Origin: Calditrichia bacterium
GTDB lineage: Bacteria > Calditrichota > Calditrichia > Calditrichales > Calditrichaceae
Direction of reading: 5' to 3'
DNA length: 6,056 bases
Assembly (NCBI GenBank): GCA_027039465.1
Contig: JALWEA010000669.1
Span: forward strand, 1-6,056
Part shown: positions 1-5,520 of the stretch, one piece after another
Position numbering within the stretch: position 1 is the stretch's first letter
Layout of the letters: the number at the start of each line of letters is the position of its first letter
Program-made: the position numbers and the translations under genes
The notes under the pieces: model-generated
What the model was told of the DNA's origin: nothing
The model's database searches: none
What the model saw: only the letters and a program-made list of their open reading frames with translations

Positions 1-10
1 CTCCAAATTA

Positions 11-45
11 ATAATCCTCATAATCATTTAAATCTTTGTCCCATT
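11..45 (+). repeat. Degenerate AATCC-type repeat upstream of the GxxExxY gene
   Basis: These 35 bases align without gaps to 551-585 on the other side of the GxxExxY gene. I count 27 of 35 identical positions. Both copies share a periodic pattern of AATC units and end in GTCC followed by C/T and ATT. This copy looks more decayed: several CCG units have become CAT or CTT. Its right end lies only a few bases before the ribosome binding site of the gene. The pair brackets the gene and suggests it sits in a repeat-bounded unit. Confidence 0.6.
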
Positions 46-50
46 AAAAG

Positions 51-57
51 AAAGGAG
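51..57 (+). promoter_or_regulatory. Ribosome binding site of the GxxExxY gene
   Basis: AAAGGAG lies 6 bases before the ATG at 64. It is a near-ideal Shine-Dalgarno match and fixes the start codon. No convincing -35/-10 pair can be seen in the 50 bases available upstream. Confidence 0.85.
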
Positions 58-63
58 CAAAAA

Positions 64-441
64 ATGTTGCATTCCGAAATTACCGAAAAAATCATCAAGG
101 CATTTTACAAAGTTTACAACACGTTGGGATACGGCTTTCTGGAAAAAGTTTATGAAAATGCCATGGCAATTGAACTCAGAAAGATGGGTTTTGATTACAG
201 GCAGCAGCAAAGAATTAAAGTGTATTATGAAAACGAAATCGTCGGTGATTATTATGCCGATCTTATTGTTAACGATTCGGTTATTGTGGAATTGAAGGCA
301 TCGGCGACTATCCATGAAGAGCATGAAGCGCAACTCCTGAACTATTTGCGTGCGACACAAGTTGAAGTGGGACTTCTGCTCAATTTTGGCAAAAAGCCGG
401 AATTTAAACGGTTGATTTTTACGAACGACAGGAAAAAATAA
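64..441 (+). CDS. GxxExxY family protein (PDDEXK_3-type nuclease-like fold)
   Basis: The 125-residue product is full length for the GxxExxY family. The family signature is visible as GFLEKVY at residues 24-30 (G24, E27, Y30). A second block at residues 65-79 has D66 and the E76-L-K78 pair, which matches the D...ExK core of PD-(D/E)xK nuclease-like folds. NYLRA at 93-97 and GLLLNFG at 103-109 are also typical of the family. There is no signal peptide or membrane segment, so it should be cytoplasmic. The family is assigned a nuclease-like fold, but its biological role is not established and no substrate can be named. The gene is convergent with the icd operon. Related repeats flank it on both sides and an inverted copy begins right after its stop, which suggests it belongs to a repeat-associated unit. 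The strong ribosome binding site at 51-57 supports the ATG. Confidence 0.93.
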   Translation: MLHSEITEKIIKAFYKVYNTLGYGFLEKVYENAMAIELRKMGFDYRQQQRIKVYYENEIVGDYYADLIVNDSVIVELKASATIHEEHEAQLLNYLRATQVEVGLLLNFGKKPEFKRLIFTNDRKK

Positions 442-445
442 TTGA

Positions 446-472
446 ACGCGGATGGTACGGATTTGACGGATT
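446..472 (+). repeat. Inverted copy of the AATCCG repeat just after the GxxExxY stop
   Basis: This stretch contains ACGCGGAT followed by two more CGGATT units. It is complementary to 541-561: the reverse complement of that stretch also begins ACGCGGAT and continues with CGGATTT after a spacer one base longer. The two arms enclose about 70 AT-rich bases. They could form a long imperfect hairpin between the convergent GxxExxY gene and the icd operon, and might help end transcription from both sides. That role is inference. Confidence 0.6.
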
Positions 473-538
473 AAAAATTTTTAGAATTAAATTATTTTCA
501 TTCTGAGTTGGAGAAAAATTGAATTTAAAATTTTAAAT
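472..538. other. AT-rich spacer with two perfect palindromes
   Basis: The centre of the spacer between the inverted arms is very AT-rich. It contains TAAAAATTTTTA at 472-483 and the 16-base palindrome ATTTAAAATTTTAAAT at 523-538. At this base composition such palindromes can arise by chance. They may still act as weak terminator hairpins for the convergent genes. No reading frame is supported here. Confidence 0.4.
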
Positions 539-540
539 AA

Positions 541-585
541 AAAATCCGTGAAAATCCGCGTAATCCGTTAAATCCGTGTCCTATT
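541..585 (+). repeat. AATCCG-unit repeat between the convergent genes
   Basis: Four to five degenerate units follow one another, of the forms AATCCGTG, AAATCCGCG, TAATCCGTT and AAATCCGTG. The segment at 551-585 matches the upstream copy at 11-45, and 541-561 is the inverted partner of 446-466. The right end stops one base short of the stop codon of the minus-strand selenoprotein gene (586-588), so the repeat forms the 3' boundary of that operon. Confidence 0.65.
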
Positions 586-813
586 CTAAATCCGTTCTTT
601 AAGCAAAGCAAGCACTTCTTCTATTTTGGGAAAACGGTAGGTTCCCGCTTTGGAGTAAATGCATTCGTCGTCGTAAAAAACTTCGAAATTGCCGCCTTTA
701 CCTTTTCTGAATCCCACTTCCAAACCGAAAGTTTGTTTAATAGCCTCCGCCAGGCCGACCGCCCGGGAGTAATAGTTTCAGACATCGCAATATTCAATAA
801 TAACTTTATGCAT
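586..813 (-). CDS. SelW-like (Rdx family) selenoprotein, UGA read as selenocysteine
   Basis: Reading leftwards from the ATG at 813 to the TAG at 586-588 gives 75 residues if the in-frame TGA at 778-780 is decoded as selenocysteine (codon 12). The start reads M-H-K-V-I-I-E-Y-C-D-V-U-N-Y, a first beta strand running into a CxxU redox motif (C9, U12). That is the position of the Cys-x-x-Sec/Cys pair in the SelW/SelT/SelH (Rdx) thioredoxin-like family. Downstream, GGNFEV at 40-45 and the FPKIEEVLALLK tail at 61-72 also fit Rdx proteins, and the length is typical. There is no signal peptide, so a cytoplasmic thiol/selenol redox role is likely; the substrate is unknown. The frame stays open and family-like after the TGA, which argues against a decayed gene. 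A SECIS-like hairpin follows the TGA (745-769). The ATG lies 8 bases after the aroC stop, with an AGAGG ribosome binding site overlapping that stop. It should be expressed as the last gene of the icd operon. The alternative is a nonsense mutation or sequencing error in a Cys homologue. Confidence 0.88.
745..769 (-). promoter_or_regulatory. Putative bacterial SECIS element (selenocysteine insertion hairpin)
   Basis: In the mRNA, the 8 bases after the UGA are followed by a stem-loop. The outer stem is CUCC (769-766) with GGAG (748-745). A small internal loop follows, then an inner stem GGGC (764-761) with GCCU (755-752), including one G-U pair. The apical loop is GGUCG (760-756). The loop begins with two G residues and contains GGUC, as in the well-known E. 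coli fdhF SECIS loop. It starts 17 bases after the UGA, similar to fdhF. This is the place and shape recognised by SelB in bacteria. The folding was done by eye. Confidence 0.72.
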
Positions 814-818
814 GGTAG

Positions 819-823
819 CCTCT
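819..823 (-). promoter_or_regulatory. Ribosome binding site of the selenoprotein gene
   Basis: AGAGG in the minus-strand mRNA lies 5 bases before the ATG at 813 and overlaps the TAG stop of aroC (824-822). This supports the start codon and suggests translational coupling to aroC. Confidence 0.75.
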
Positions 824-1982
824 AAAATTTAATCCGTTGCAGGTAACGCTCCAAAGCTTCCCGCATATCATCCACCGTATCGCCGCCGAACTTTTCCATA
901 AAAGCATTGGCAATCACCGGAGCCGTTACCGCCTCGGCGATCACCGAACAGGCCGGAACCGCCGTTACATCGCTGCGTTCTTTGTGCGCCAAATATTCTT
1001 CTTTACTCTTTACGTCCACCGAATGCAGCGGTTTCATCAAAGTGGGAATCGGCTTCATCATAATTTGCAGCACGATATCTTCTCCGTTACTCATGCCCCC
1101 TTCAATGCCGCCGGCGTTGTTGCGCGAGCGAACAATCGACCCGTCTTTAAAAAACATCTCGTCATGGAACTGCGAACCCAACCATTCCGCGCCCTTAAAT
1201 CCTGCGCCCACTTCCACACCTTTCACCGCCTGAATCGACATCAGCGCAGCGGCCAATCGACCATCCAATTTACGATCCCAATGCACGTAGCTGCCCAAAC
1301 CTGGCGGAACGTGACGAATGATGATCTGAATAATGCCGCCAACCGTATCGCCTTCGGATTTTGTCTTTTTAATGAATTCAATCATGGCCGCTTCGGCATC
1401 CGTATCCAGACAACGCACCGGCGAACGATCAGCACGTTCATTGATGTCGTCTTTCTTCAACAGCGGTTGAATTTTGTCTTCTTCCGCTTTGACCGGCCCG
1501 ATCTGCAAAACATGGGAAAAAATCTTAATACCGAAATATTCCAACAATTGTTTTACGAATCCGCCCACGGCAACACGCATGGCCGTTTCCCTGGCGCTGG
1601 AACGTTCCAAAACATTGCGCATATCGTCAAAATGATATTTCAACGCGCCGCTCAAATCCGCATGGCCCGGTCTGGGACGGGTGATCTCCCTGCCGGATTC
1701 GCCTTCGTCCTGAGCCATGATTTCCGTCCAGTTCTCCCAATCTTTATTGCGCAAAATAAAGCTAATGGGACTGCCCAACGTTTTTTTGAATCGAATACCG
1801 GACAGCACTTCAATCCGGTCGGTTTCCAACTTCATGCGCCCGCCGCGACCGAAGCCCTGCTGACGACGATATAATTCATGGTTAACCTGCTGCAAATCCA
1901 CCGGTAAATTGGATGGCATGCCTTCAATAATGCCCGCCAAAGCCGGCCCGTGGGACTCCCCTGCTGTCAAGAAACGAATCAT
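822..1982 (-). CDS. aroC: Chorismate synthase
   Basis: AroC converts 5-enolpyruvylshikimate-3-phosphate to chorismate, the last step of the shikimate pathway, and needs reduced FMN. It is cytoplasmic and normally tetrameric. The 386 residues match the longer, Gram-positive-like form of the family. Visible signatures are GESHG at 8-12, GRGGRM at 45-50, RPGHAD at 104-109, RSSARET at 127-133, GDTVGG at 211-216, the NNAGGIEGGMSNG block at 288-300, and the R-S-D-V-T-A-V-P segment at 336-343. These cover the usual FMN and substrate-binding segments, and nothing is missing. The ATG lies one base after the TGA of the upstream phosphoesterase gene. An AAGGA ribosome binding site sits about 7 bases before the ATG, inside the end of that gene. 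The tight spacing implies co-transcription with the phosphoesterase and the selenoprotein gene. No separate promoter is seen. Confidence 0.98.
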   Translation of the reverse strand: MIRFLTAGESHGPALAGIIEGMPSNLPVDLQQVNHELYRRQQGFGRGGRMKLETDRIEVLSGIRFKKTLGSPISFILRNKDWENWTEIMAQDEGESGREITRPRPGHADLSGALKYHFDDMRNVLERSSARETAMRVAVGGFVKQLLEYFGIKIFSHVLQIGPVKAEEDKIQPLLKKDDINERADRSPVRCLDTDAEAAMIEFIKKTKSEGDTVGGIIQIIIRHVPPGLGSYVHWDRKLDGRLAAALMSIQAVKGVEVGAGFKGAEWLGSQFHDEMFFKDGSIVRSRNNAGGIEGGMSNGEDIVLQIMMKPIPTLMKPLHSVDVKSKEEYLAHKERSDVTAVPACSVIAEAVTAPVIANAFMEKFGGDTVDDMREALERYLQRIKF

Positions 1983-1983
1983 C

Positions 1984-2973
1984 TCAATTCCTTGCTTTTT
2001 TTTCTTTGATTGCCTTTAAGGTTTGCTCGACCACCGTTTCCATGGGCTGAAAGCTGGAAAATCCGGCCGCATGGAAATGTCCGCCTCCGCCAAACATGCG
2101 GGCAATTTCCCCCACATTAAATCCGTCTTTGGATCTCAAGCCGACCATGATTTCCTTATTGGAATTCTCCACAAACATGACAAACACATTGGCCGAAGCG
2201 TCTCTGCGGATAATATCCACCAGGCCGTTCATATCTTCAATCGTAACGCCGAACCGATCCATGGTTTGCTTGGTAACCACCGCCCAATCGATGTGATCTT
2301 CCCATTGAAGATTGGACAAAACGTGCCCCCAAAAACGCAGTTGCGCTTTGCTGCTGCGTTCGAAAACCTGCCGATAGACCCAGGCCGGATCAATGTCAAA
2401 TTTGGTCAATTCCGCAGCCATGGAAAGGGTAAAAGTATCGGTTCCCTCAAAGCGGAAACTACCAGAATCGCTTAAAATACCCGTGTAAAGGGACAAGGCC
2501 ATTTCCCTGTTTAACTTTGCGCCAACGGATTCGAAAAATTCGTAAATAATTTCGGCCGTTGCAATTCTGCGATCGTCGATAAGCGCCAGATCAACATTCG
2601 GGCAGCTCCCCGGATGATGATCGATGCAAATCTTAACGGCCTCACTTTGCATCACCGGTTCGTACCAGCGTTCCATGCGTTCCAACGCGCTAATGTCCAG
2701 AATAAAGGTCACATCGGCTTGACGAATATATTGCAATGTTTCCCGGTCGCTCAGTCGATTGACCGTTTGGATGCCTGGTAAAAACGCATATTGAGCGGGA
2801 ATTTTTCCTGGCACCACCGCTTCGACCGTTTTACCCGAACGGGTTAAATAATGGTACAACGCCAAAATAGAACCCAACGCATCACCGTCCGTGTGAATAT
2901 GACTAATCAGCAAAAACGTGTCATGCGCTTCGATCAGTTTTTGTATTTTCTTAAAATGATTGTTCAATTCCAT
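1984..2973 (-). CDS. nrnA: DHH/DHHA1 family phosphoesterase, NrnA-like nanoRNase/pAp phosphatase
   Basis: The 329-residue product has the full architecture of NrnA-type proteins: an N-terminal DHH domain (about 20-175) and a C-terminal DHHA1 domain (about 225-320). Metal-binding motifs are visible as SHIHTDGDALGS at 24-35 (H25, D29, D31), the aspartate of ILD at 91-93, DHH at 118-120 followed by PG, and LSDSGSFR at 167-174 (D169). The DHHA1 substrate-binding motif GGGGH with AAGF lies at 295-305. NrnA proteins use Mn2+ to degrade very short oligoribonucleotides and, in many cases, to dephosphorylate 3'-phosphoadenosine 5'-phosphate. The exact substrate preference cannot be read from sequence. 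The start is the only sensible ATG: upstream in-frame codons offer no ATG, GTG or TTG before a stop at 3004-3006. Its ribosome binding site is weak. The gene lies 43 bases after icd and one base before aroC. Confidence 0.93.
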   Translation of the reverse strand: MELNNHFKKIQKLIEAHDTFLLISHIHTDGDALGSILALYHYLTRSGKTVEAVVPGKIPAQYAFLPGIQTVNRLSDRETLQYIRQADVTFILDISALERMERWYEPVMQSEAVKICIDHHPGSCPNVDLALIDDRRIATAEIIYEFFESVGAKLNREMALSLYTGILSDSGSFRFEGTDTFTLSMAAELTKFDIDPAWVYRQVFERSSKAQLRFWGHVLSNLQWEDHIDWAVVTKQTMDRFGVTIEDMNGLVDIIRRDASANVFVMFVENSNKEIMVGLRSKDGFNVGEIARMFGGGGHFHAAGFSSFQPMETVVEQTLKAIKEKKARN

Positions 2974-3016
2974 TTCGGCATCCGTTAAAAATTTCTCACC
3001 TTGTCACAATTTTACG

Positions 3017-4051
3017 TTAACGCAGAATTTTAATCTTGGCAATCAAGGCATCTACCAATTCATCCGTGGTTGCCTTACCGCCCAAATCGGGCGTCAAATG
3101 CTTACGTTCGGCAAACAAAAGTACCAACGCCGCCTGAATACGATCGGCAGCCTTGTGTTCGCCCAAATGCCTGAGCATCATGGTGGCGGAAAGAATGGTC
3201 GCCACCGGATCGGCGATGCCCTTACCGGAAATATCCGGCGCACTGCCATGCACCGATTCAAACACGGCAACATCGTCGCCCAAATTTGCTCCGGGAACAA
3301 CGCCCAGTCCACCGACCAGTCCGGCCGCCAAATCGGAAATAATGTCGCCGTACAAATTCCCCAGCACCACCACGTCAAATTGCTCGGGATGCATGACCAT
3401 TTGCATGGCGCAATTGTCAACAATAATTTCTTTGTAAGTTACGTCCGGGTAGTTGGCGGCCACTTTGCGCACGCTGTCCAGAAAAAGGCCGTCGCTCTTC
3501 TTCATGATATTGGCTTTGTGTACGGCATGCACCAATTTGCGTTCCCGCTTTTGCGCCCATTCAAAAGCCGCTTTGGCAATGCGCGTCGAAGCCTTTTCCG
3601 TAATAATCTTCAAACTTTGGGCCACGCCCGGCGCCACTTCGTATTCCATCCCGGCGTACAAATCTTCCGTATTTTCGCGAAAAATCACCATATCGATGGG
3701 CGAGTGTTGGAAGGTAATGCCCAAAGCCGAATTCACAGGCCGCACATTGGCGTACAAATCCAAGGCTTTGCGCAATTGCACGTTAACCGATTGAAAGCCG
3801 CCGCCGATCGGCGTGGTAATCGGCCCTTTCAAGGCCACTTTATTTTTTCGTACCGACTCCAACGTTTCTTCCGGTAAAACGCTACCGTATTTATCCACGG
3901 CTCCGGCTCCGGCATCCACAATCTCCCAATCAATCAAAACACCCGTTGCAGCCAAAACTTTACGCGCTGCCGAAGTTACTTCAGGGCCGATTCCGTCGCC
4001 TGGAATAAGGGTAATTCGATGGATCTTCTTTTCGCTCTTTGATTTTGACAT
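3017..4051 (-). CDS. icd: NAD-dependent isocitrate dehydrogenase (beta-decarboxylating dehydrogenase family)
   Basis: This enzyme oxidises isocitrate to 2-oxoglutarate and CO2 in the TCA cycle; it is cytoplasmic and usually oligomeric. The 344 residues match the short, mitochondrial IDH3-like type. Visible motifs are IPGDGIGPE at 16-24, the substrate loop SVNVQLRK at 88-95 (S88 and N90, typical of isocitrate rather than isopropylmalate enzymes), NVRP at 102-105, RENTEDLYAG at 125-134, K179, D212, the metal-binding GDIISD at 235-240 (D236, D240), and HGSAPDISGKG at 268-278. The D273-I274 pair is the usual NAD-selecting signature, where NADP enzymes have Lys-Tyr. One oddity is D281 in A-D-P-V-A-T, where relatives mostly have Asn. 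Homoisocitrate dehydrogenase is a less likely alternative, because the substrate loop fits isocitrate. It is the first gene of the minus-strand operon. An AAGGAAAGG ribosome binding site precedes the ATG. Confidence 0.9.
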   Translation of the reverse strand: MSKSKSEKKIHRITLIPGDGIGPEVTSAARKVLAATGVLIDWEIVDAGAGAVDKYGSVLPEETLESVRKNKVALKGPITTPIGGGFQSVNVQLRKALDLYANVRPVNSALGITFQHSPIDMVIFRENTEDLYAGMEYEVAPGVAQSLKIITEKASTRIAKAAFEWAQKRERKLVHAVHKANIMKKSDGLFLDSVRKVAANYPDVTYKEIIVDNCAMQMVMHPEQFDVVVLGNLYGDIISDLAAGLVGGLGVVPGANLGDDVAVFESVHGSAPDISGKGIADPVATILSATMMLRHLGEHKAADRIQAALVLLFAERKHLTPDLGGKATTDELVDALIAKIKILR

Positions 4052-4060
4052 TTTTCTTTG

Positions 4061-4069
4061 CCTTTCCTT
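4061..4069 (-). promoter_or_regulatory. Ribosome binding site of icd
   Basis: AAGGAAAGG in the minus-strand mRNA ends 9 bases before the ATG at 4051. It is purine-rich and well placed, and it supports this start. Confidence 0.75.
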
Positions 4070-4089
4070 AATATTTTACGATTTTGAAA

Positions 4090-4120
4090 CGGAACATTTG
4101 ATAACGCTATTTATGTTCCG
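4090..4120. repeat. Inverted repeat CGGAACAT / ATGTTCCG upstream of icd
   Basis: Two perfect 8-base arms, 4090-4097 and 4113-4120, are separated by 15 bases. The element is centred about 54 bases upstream of the icd start codon. It could be an operator for a dimeric regulator or a hairpin in the icd leader mRNA. No U-run follows it in either direction, so it is not an intrinsic terminator. Confidence 0.6.
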
Positions 4121-4403
4121 AAATAATCCCAAAATCGTTACTTTTTCGGAGCTTATTCCTTCGTCGGAACCCTTGAAGATTTGAATCGGCCGATATTTTT
4201 ATTCATTTTCGCTCTATTCAATAAAGAAGACAAATGTATTCAAAACCTGTGATCGAAACAAAATTTTTTATTTGCCTCATCAAACGAAGGTTTGAATATT
4301 TATGCAGTATTTATGAGTAAAATTAGACTATCGATAAAAAAATTAATATATTTGTGCCAATTATTTTTACGGAACTCAATAAATCCAATTCGGGACAAAA
4401 ATA

Positions 4404-5357
4404 ATGAAAGTAATCGAACATTTAGCCAAGGCAAACGAAACTCTGATCAGTTTTGAAATTATTCCTCCCAAGCGCGGCGGCGACATTCACAGCCTGCTAA
4501 AAGTTGTGGACGATATTTCCCGTTACCACCCGCCGTTTATCGATATCACCAGCCATGCGGCCGAGGTGACCTACGAAGAAACTCCGCAGGGCATCAAACG
4601 CAAAATCAAACGCAAACGTCCTGGTACTTTGGGCATTTGCGCTCTCATTCAAAACAAGTACAATATCGATGCGGTGCCCCATGTGTTGTGTCACGGATTC
4701 ACAAGGGAAGAAACCGAAGATTTTTTAATCGATTTACAATATCTAGGCATCGAAAACGTGCTGGCTATCCGCGGAGAAGACAGCGGCTACCAAAAGCCAC
4801 TGATTGCCGGACGCAGTGTTAACCATTACGCCGTAGATTTGGTAGCGCAGATCAAAGATATGAATCAGGGCAAATACCTGGAAGAAGATTTGGCCGATGC
4901 CAGGCCGTCGAACTTTTGCATTGGCGTGGCGGCCTATCCCGAAAAACACATTGCCGCCCCGAATCTGGAATTTGACATTAAAAACCTGAAACACAAAATA
5001 GAAGCCGGCGCCGATTACGCCGTAACCCAGATGTTTTACGACAACCGGCATTACTTTAATTTTGTCGATAAATGTCGTCAAGCCGGAATTGACGTACCCA
5101 TCATTCCCGGACTTAAAATCCTGACATCCAAACGGCAATTGACCTCCATTCCGTCTGCCTTTCACATTTCGCTGCCAACGGAATTGACCGATCAGGTTTT
5201 GGAGGCCAGGGATGATGCCGAAGCACTGGAAATCGGCATTGACTGGGCCTATCGTCAGGTGAAAGAATTATTGGAGCACAAAGTCCCGGCCATTCATTTT
5301 TACATTATGCAAAATTCAAAGCCCATCAAACAACTGATGAAAAAGATCGGCCTTTGA
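4404..5357 (+). CDS. metF: 5,10-methylenetetrahydrofolate reductase
   Basis: MetF reduces 5,10-methylene-THF to 5-methyl-THF with FAD, supplying the methyl group for methionine synthesis (and, in some anaerobes, carbonyl-branch C1 metabolism). It is a cytoplasmic TIM-barrel flavoprotein. The 317 residues are slightly longer than the 296 of E. coli MetF. Visible motifs are SFEIIPP at 16-22 with the catalytic glutamate E18, PHVLCHGFTREE at 92-103, NVLAIRGED at 118-126, GVAAYPEKH at 174-182, TQMFYDN at 208-214 (Q209 in the substrate site), IPGLKIL at 234-240, and AIHFYIMQNS at 296-305. The extra residues around 155-172 resemble the insert I recall in Bacteroidetes MetF proteins. The flavin-loop motif reads RGED, where E. 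coli has RGD. The ribosome binding site before the ATG is weak (GGGAC). The gene appears monocistronic: no gene follows within about 700 bases. Confidence 0.96.
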   Translation: MKVIEHLAKANETLISFEIIPPKRGGDIHSLLKVVDDISRYHPPFIDITSHAAEVTYEETPQGIKRKIKRKRPGTLGICALIQNKYNIDAVPHVLCHGFTREETEDFLIDLQYLGIENVLAIRGEDSGYQKPLIAGRSVNHYAVDLVAQIKDMNQGKYLEEDLADARPSNFCIGVAAYPEKHIAAPNLEFDIKNLKHKIEAGADYAVTQMFYDNRHYFNFVDKCRQAGIDVPIIPGLKILTSKRQLTSIPSAFHISLPTELTDQVLEARDDAEALEIGIDWAYRQVKELLEHKVPAIHFYIMQNSKPIKQLMKKIGL

Positions 5358-5520
5358 TTTTTTTGAAGCGGGCAGGATGGATAAAGCGAAATCATTTTAT
5401 AGGAAACCGGGAGTCGGGAAAAGTTAATGGTTAAATTGTTGAATTGTTGAATGGTGAAGTATGAAGGTTGTTAAGAGTTAAGGGTATAAGGGTTAAGGGA
5501 AACGTTATTCGTTAAGGCCT
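5358..5520 (+). other. Non-coding 3' flank of metF with short tandem motifs
   Basis: No reading frame is supported. ATTGTTGA occurs twice back to back (5435-5450) and is followed by ATGGTGA. TTAAGGG occurs at 5478-5484 and 5493-5499 with ATAAGGG between them (5486-5492). No clear intrinsic terminator follows metF. A T-run at 5358-5364 is present without a strong stem. Confidence 0.5.

Larger units (their letters stand above)
4052..4403. promoter_or_regulatory. Divergent intergenic region between icd and metF
   Basis: These 352 AT-rich bases hold no supported gene and must carry the promoters of both the icd operon (leftward) and metF (rightward). No strong sigma-70 pair stands out. Weak candidates are TATATTTG at 4347-4354 for metF, which resembles the TAnnTTTG -7 box of Bacteroidetes, and a leftward TTGAAT followed 17 bases later by AAATAT, falling roughly between 4193 and 4221, for icd. 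The hexamer CGGAAC occurs three times on the + strand (4090, 4165, 4370) and once inverted (4115-4120). TATTTATG occurs at 4297-4304 and again at 4308-4315, an 11-base step. I see no recognisable SAM or cobalamin riboswitch before metF. Confidence 0.55.

Noticed and set aside
1..585. CRISPR-like array from the AATCCG repeats
   Set aside because: The units are short, degenerate and directly adjacent, with no unique spacers of constant length and no cas genes.
778..780. In-frame TGA as a pseudogene mutation
   Set aside because: Selenocysteine is preferred. The TGA sits exactly at the redox position of CxxU, the rest of the frame is intact, and a SECIS-like hairpin follows. A nonsense mutation landing there by chance is unlikely, though resequencing would settle it.
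837..1874. Long + strand open frame (345 codons) opposite aroC
   Set aside because: It is fully antisense to a clear chorismate synthase gene. Its protein is rich in His, Arg, Phe and Gln without any family motif, as expected from a shadow frame.
2960..3877. Long + strand open frame (305 codons) opposite icd
   Set aside because: It is antisense to isocitrate dehydrogenase, has no recognisable domain and no ribosome binding site, and is explained by codon bias of the real gene.
3813..4184. + strand frame running from inside icd into the intergenic region
   Set aside because: Most of it is antisense to icd. The part beyond shows no motif, and it overlaps the icd ribosome binding site and probable promoter.
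4250..4403. SAM or cobalamin riboswitch before metF
   Set aside because: The sequence is AT-rich and lacks the conserved GC stems and core motifs of these classes.
4743..5165. Minus-strand frame opposite metF
   Set aside because: It is antisense to metF motifs, with composition typical of a shadow frame.
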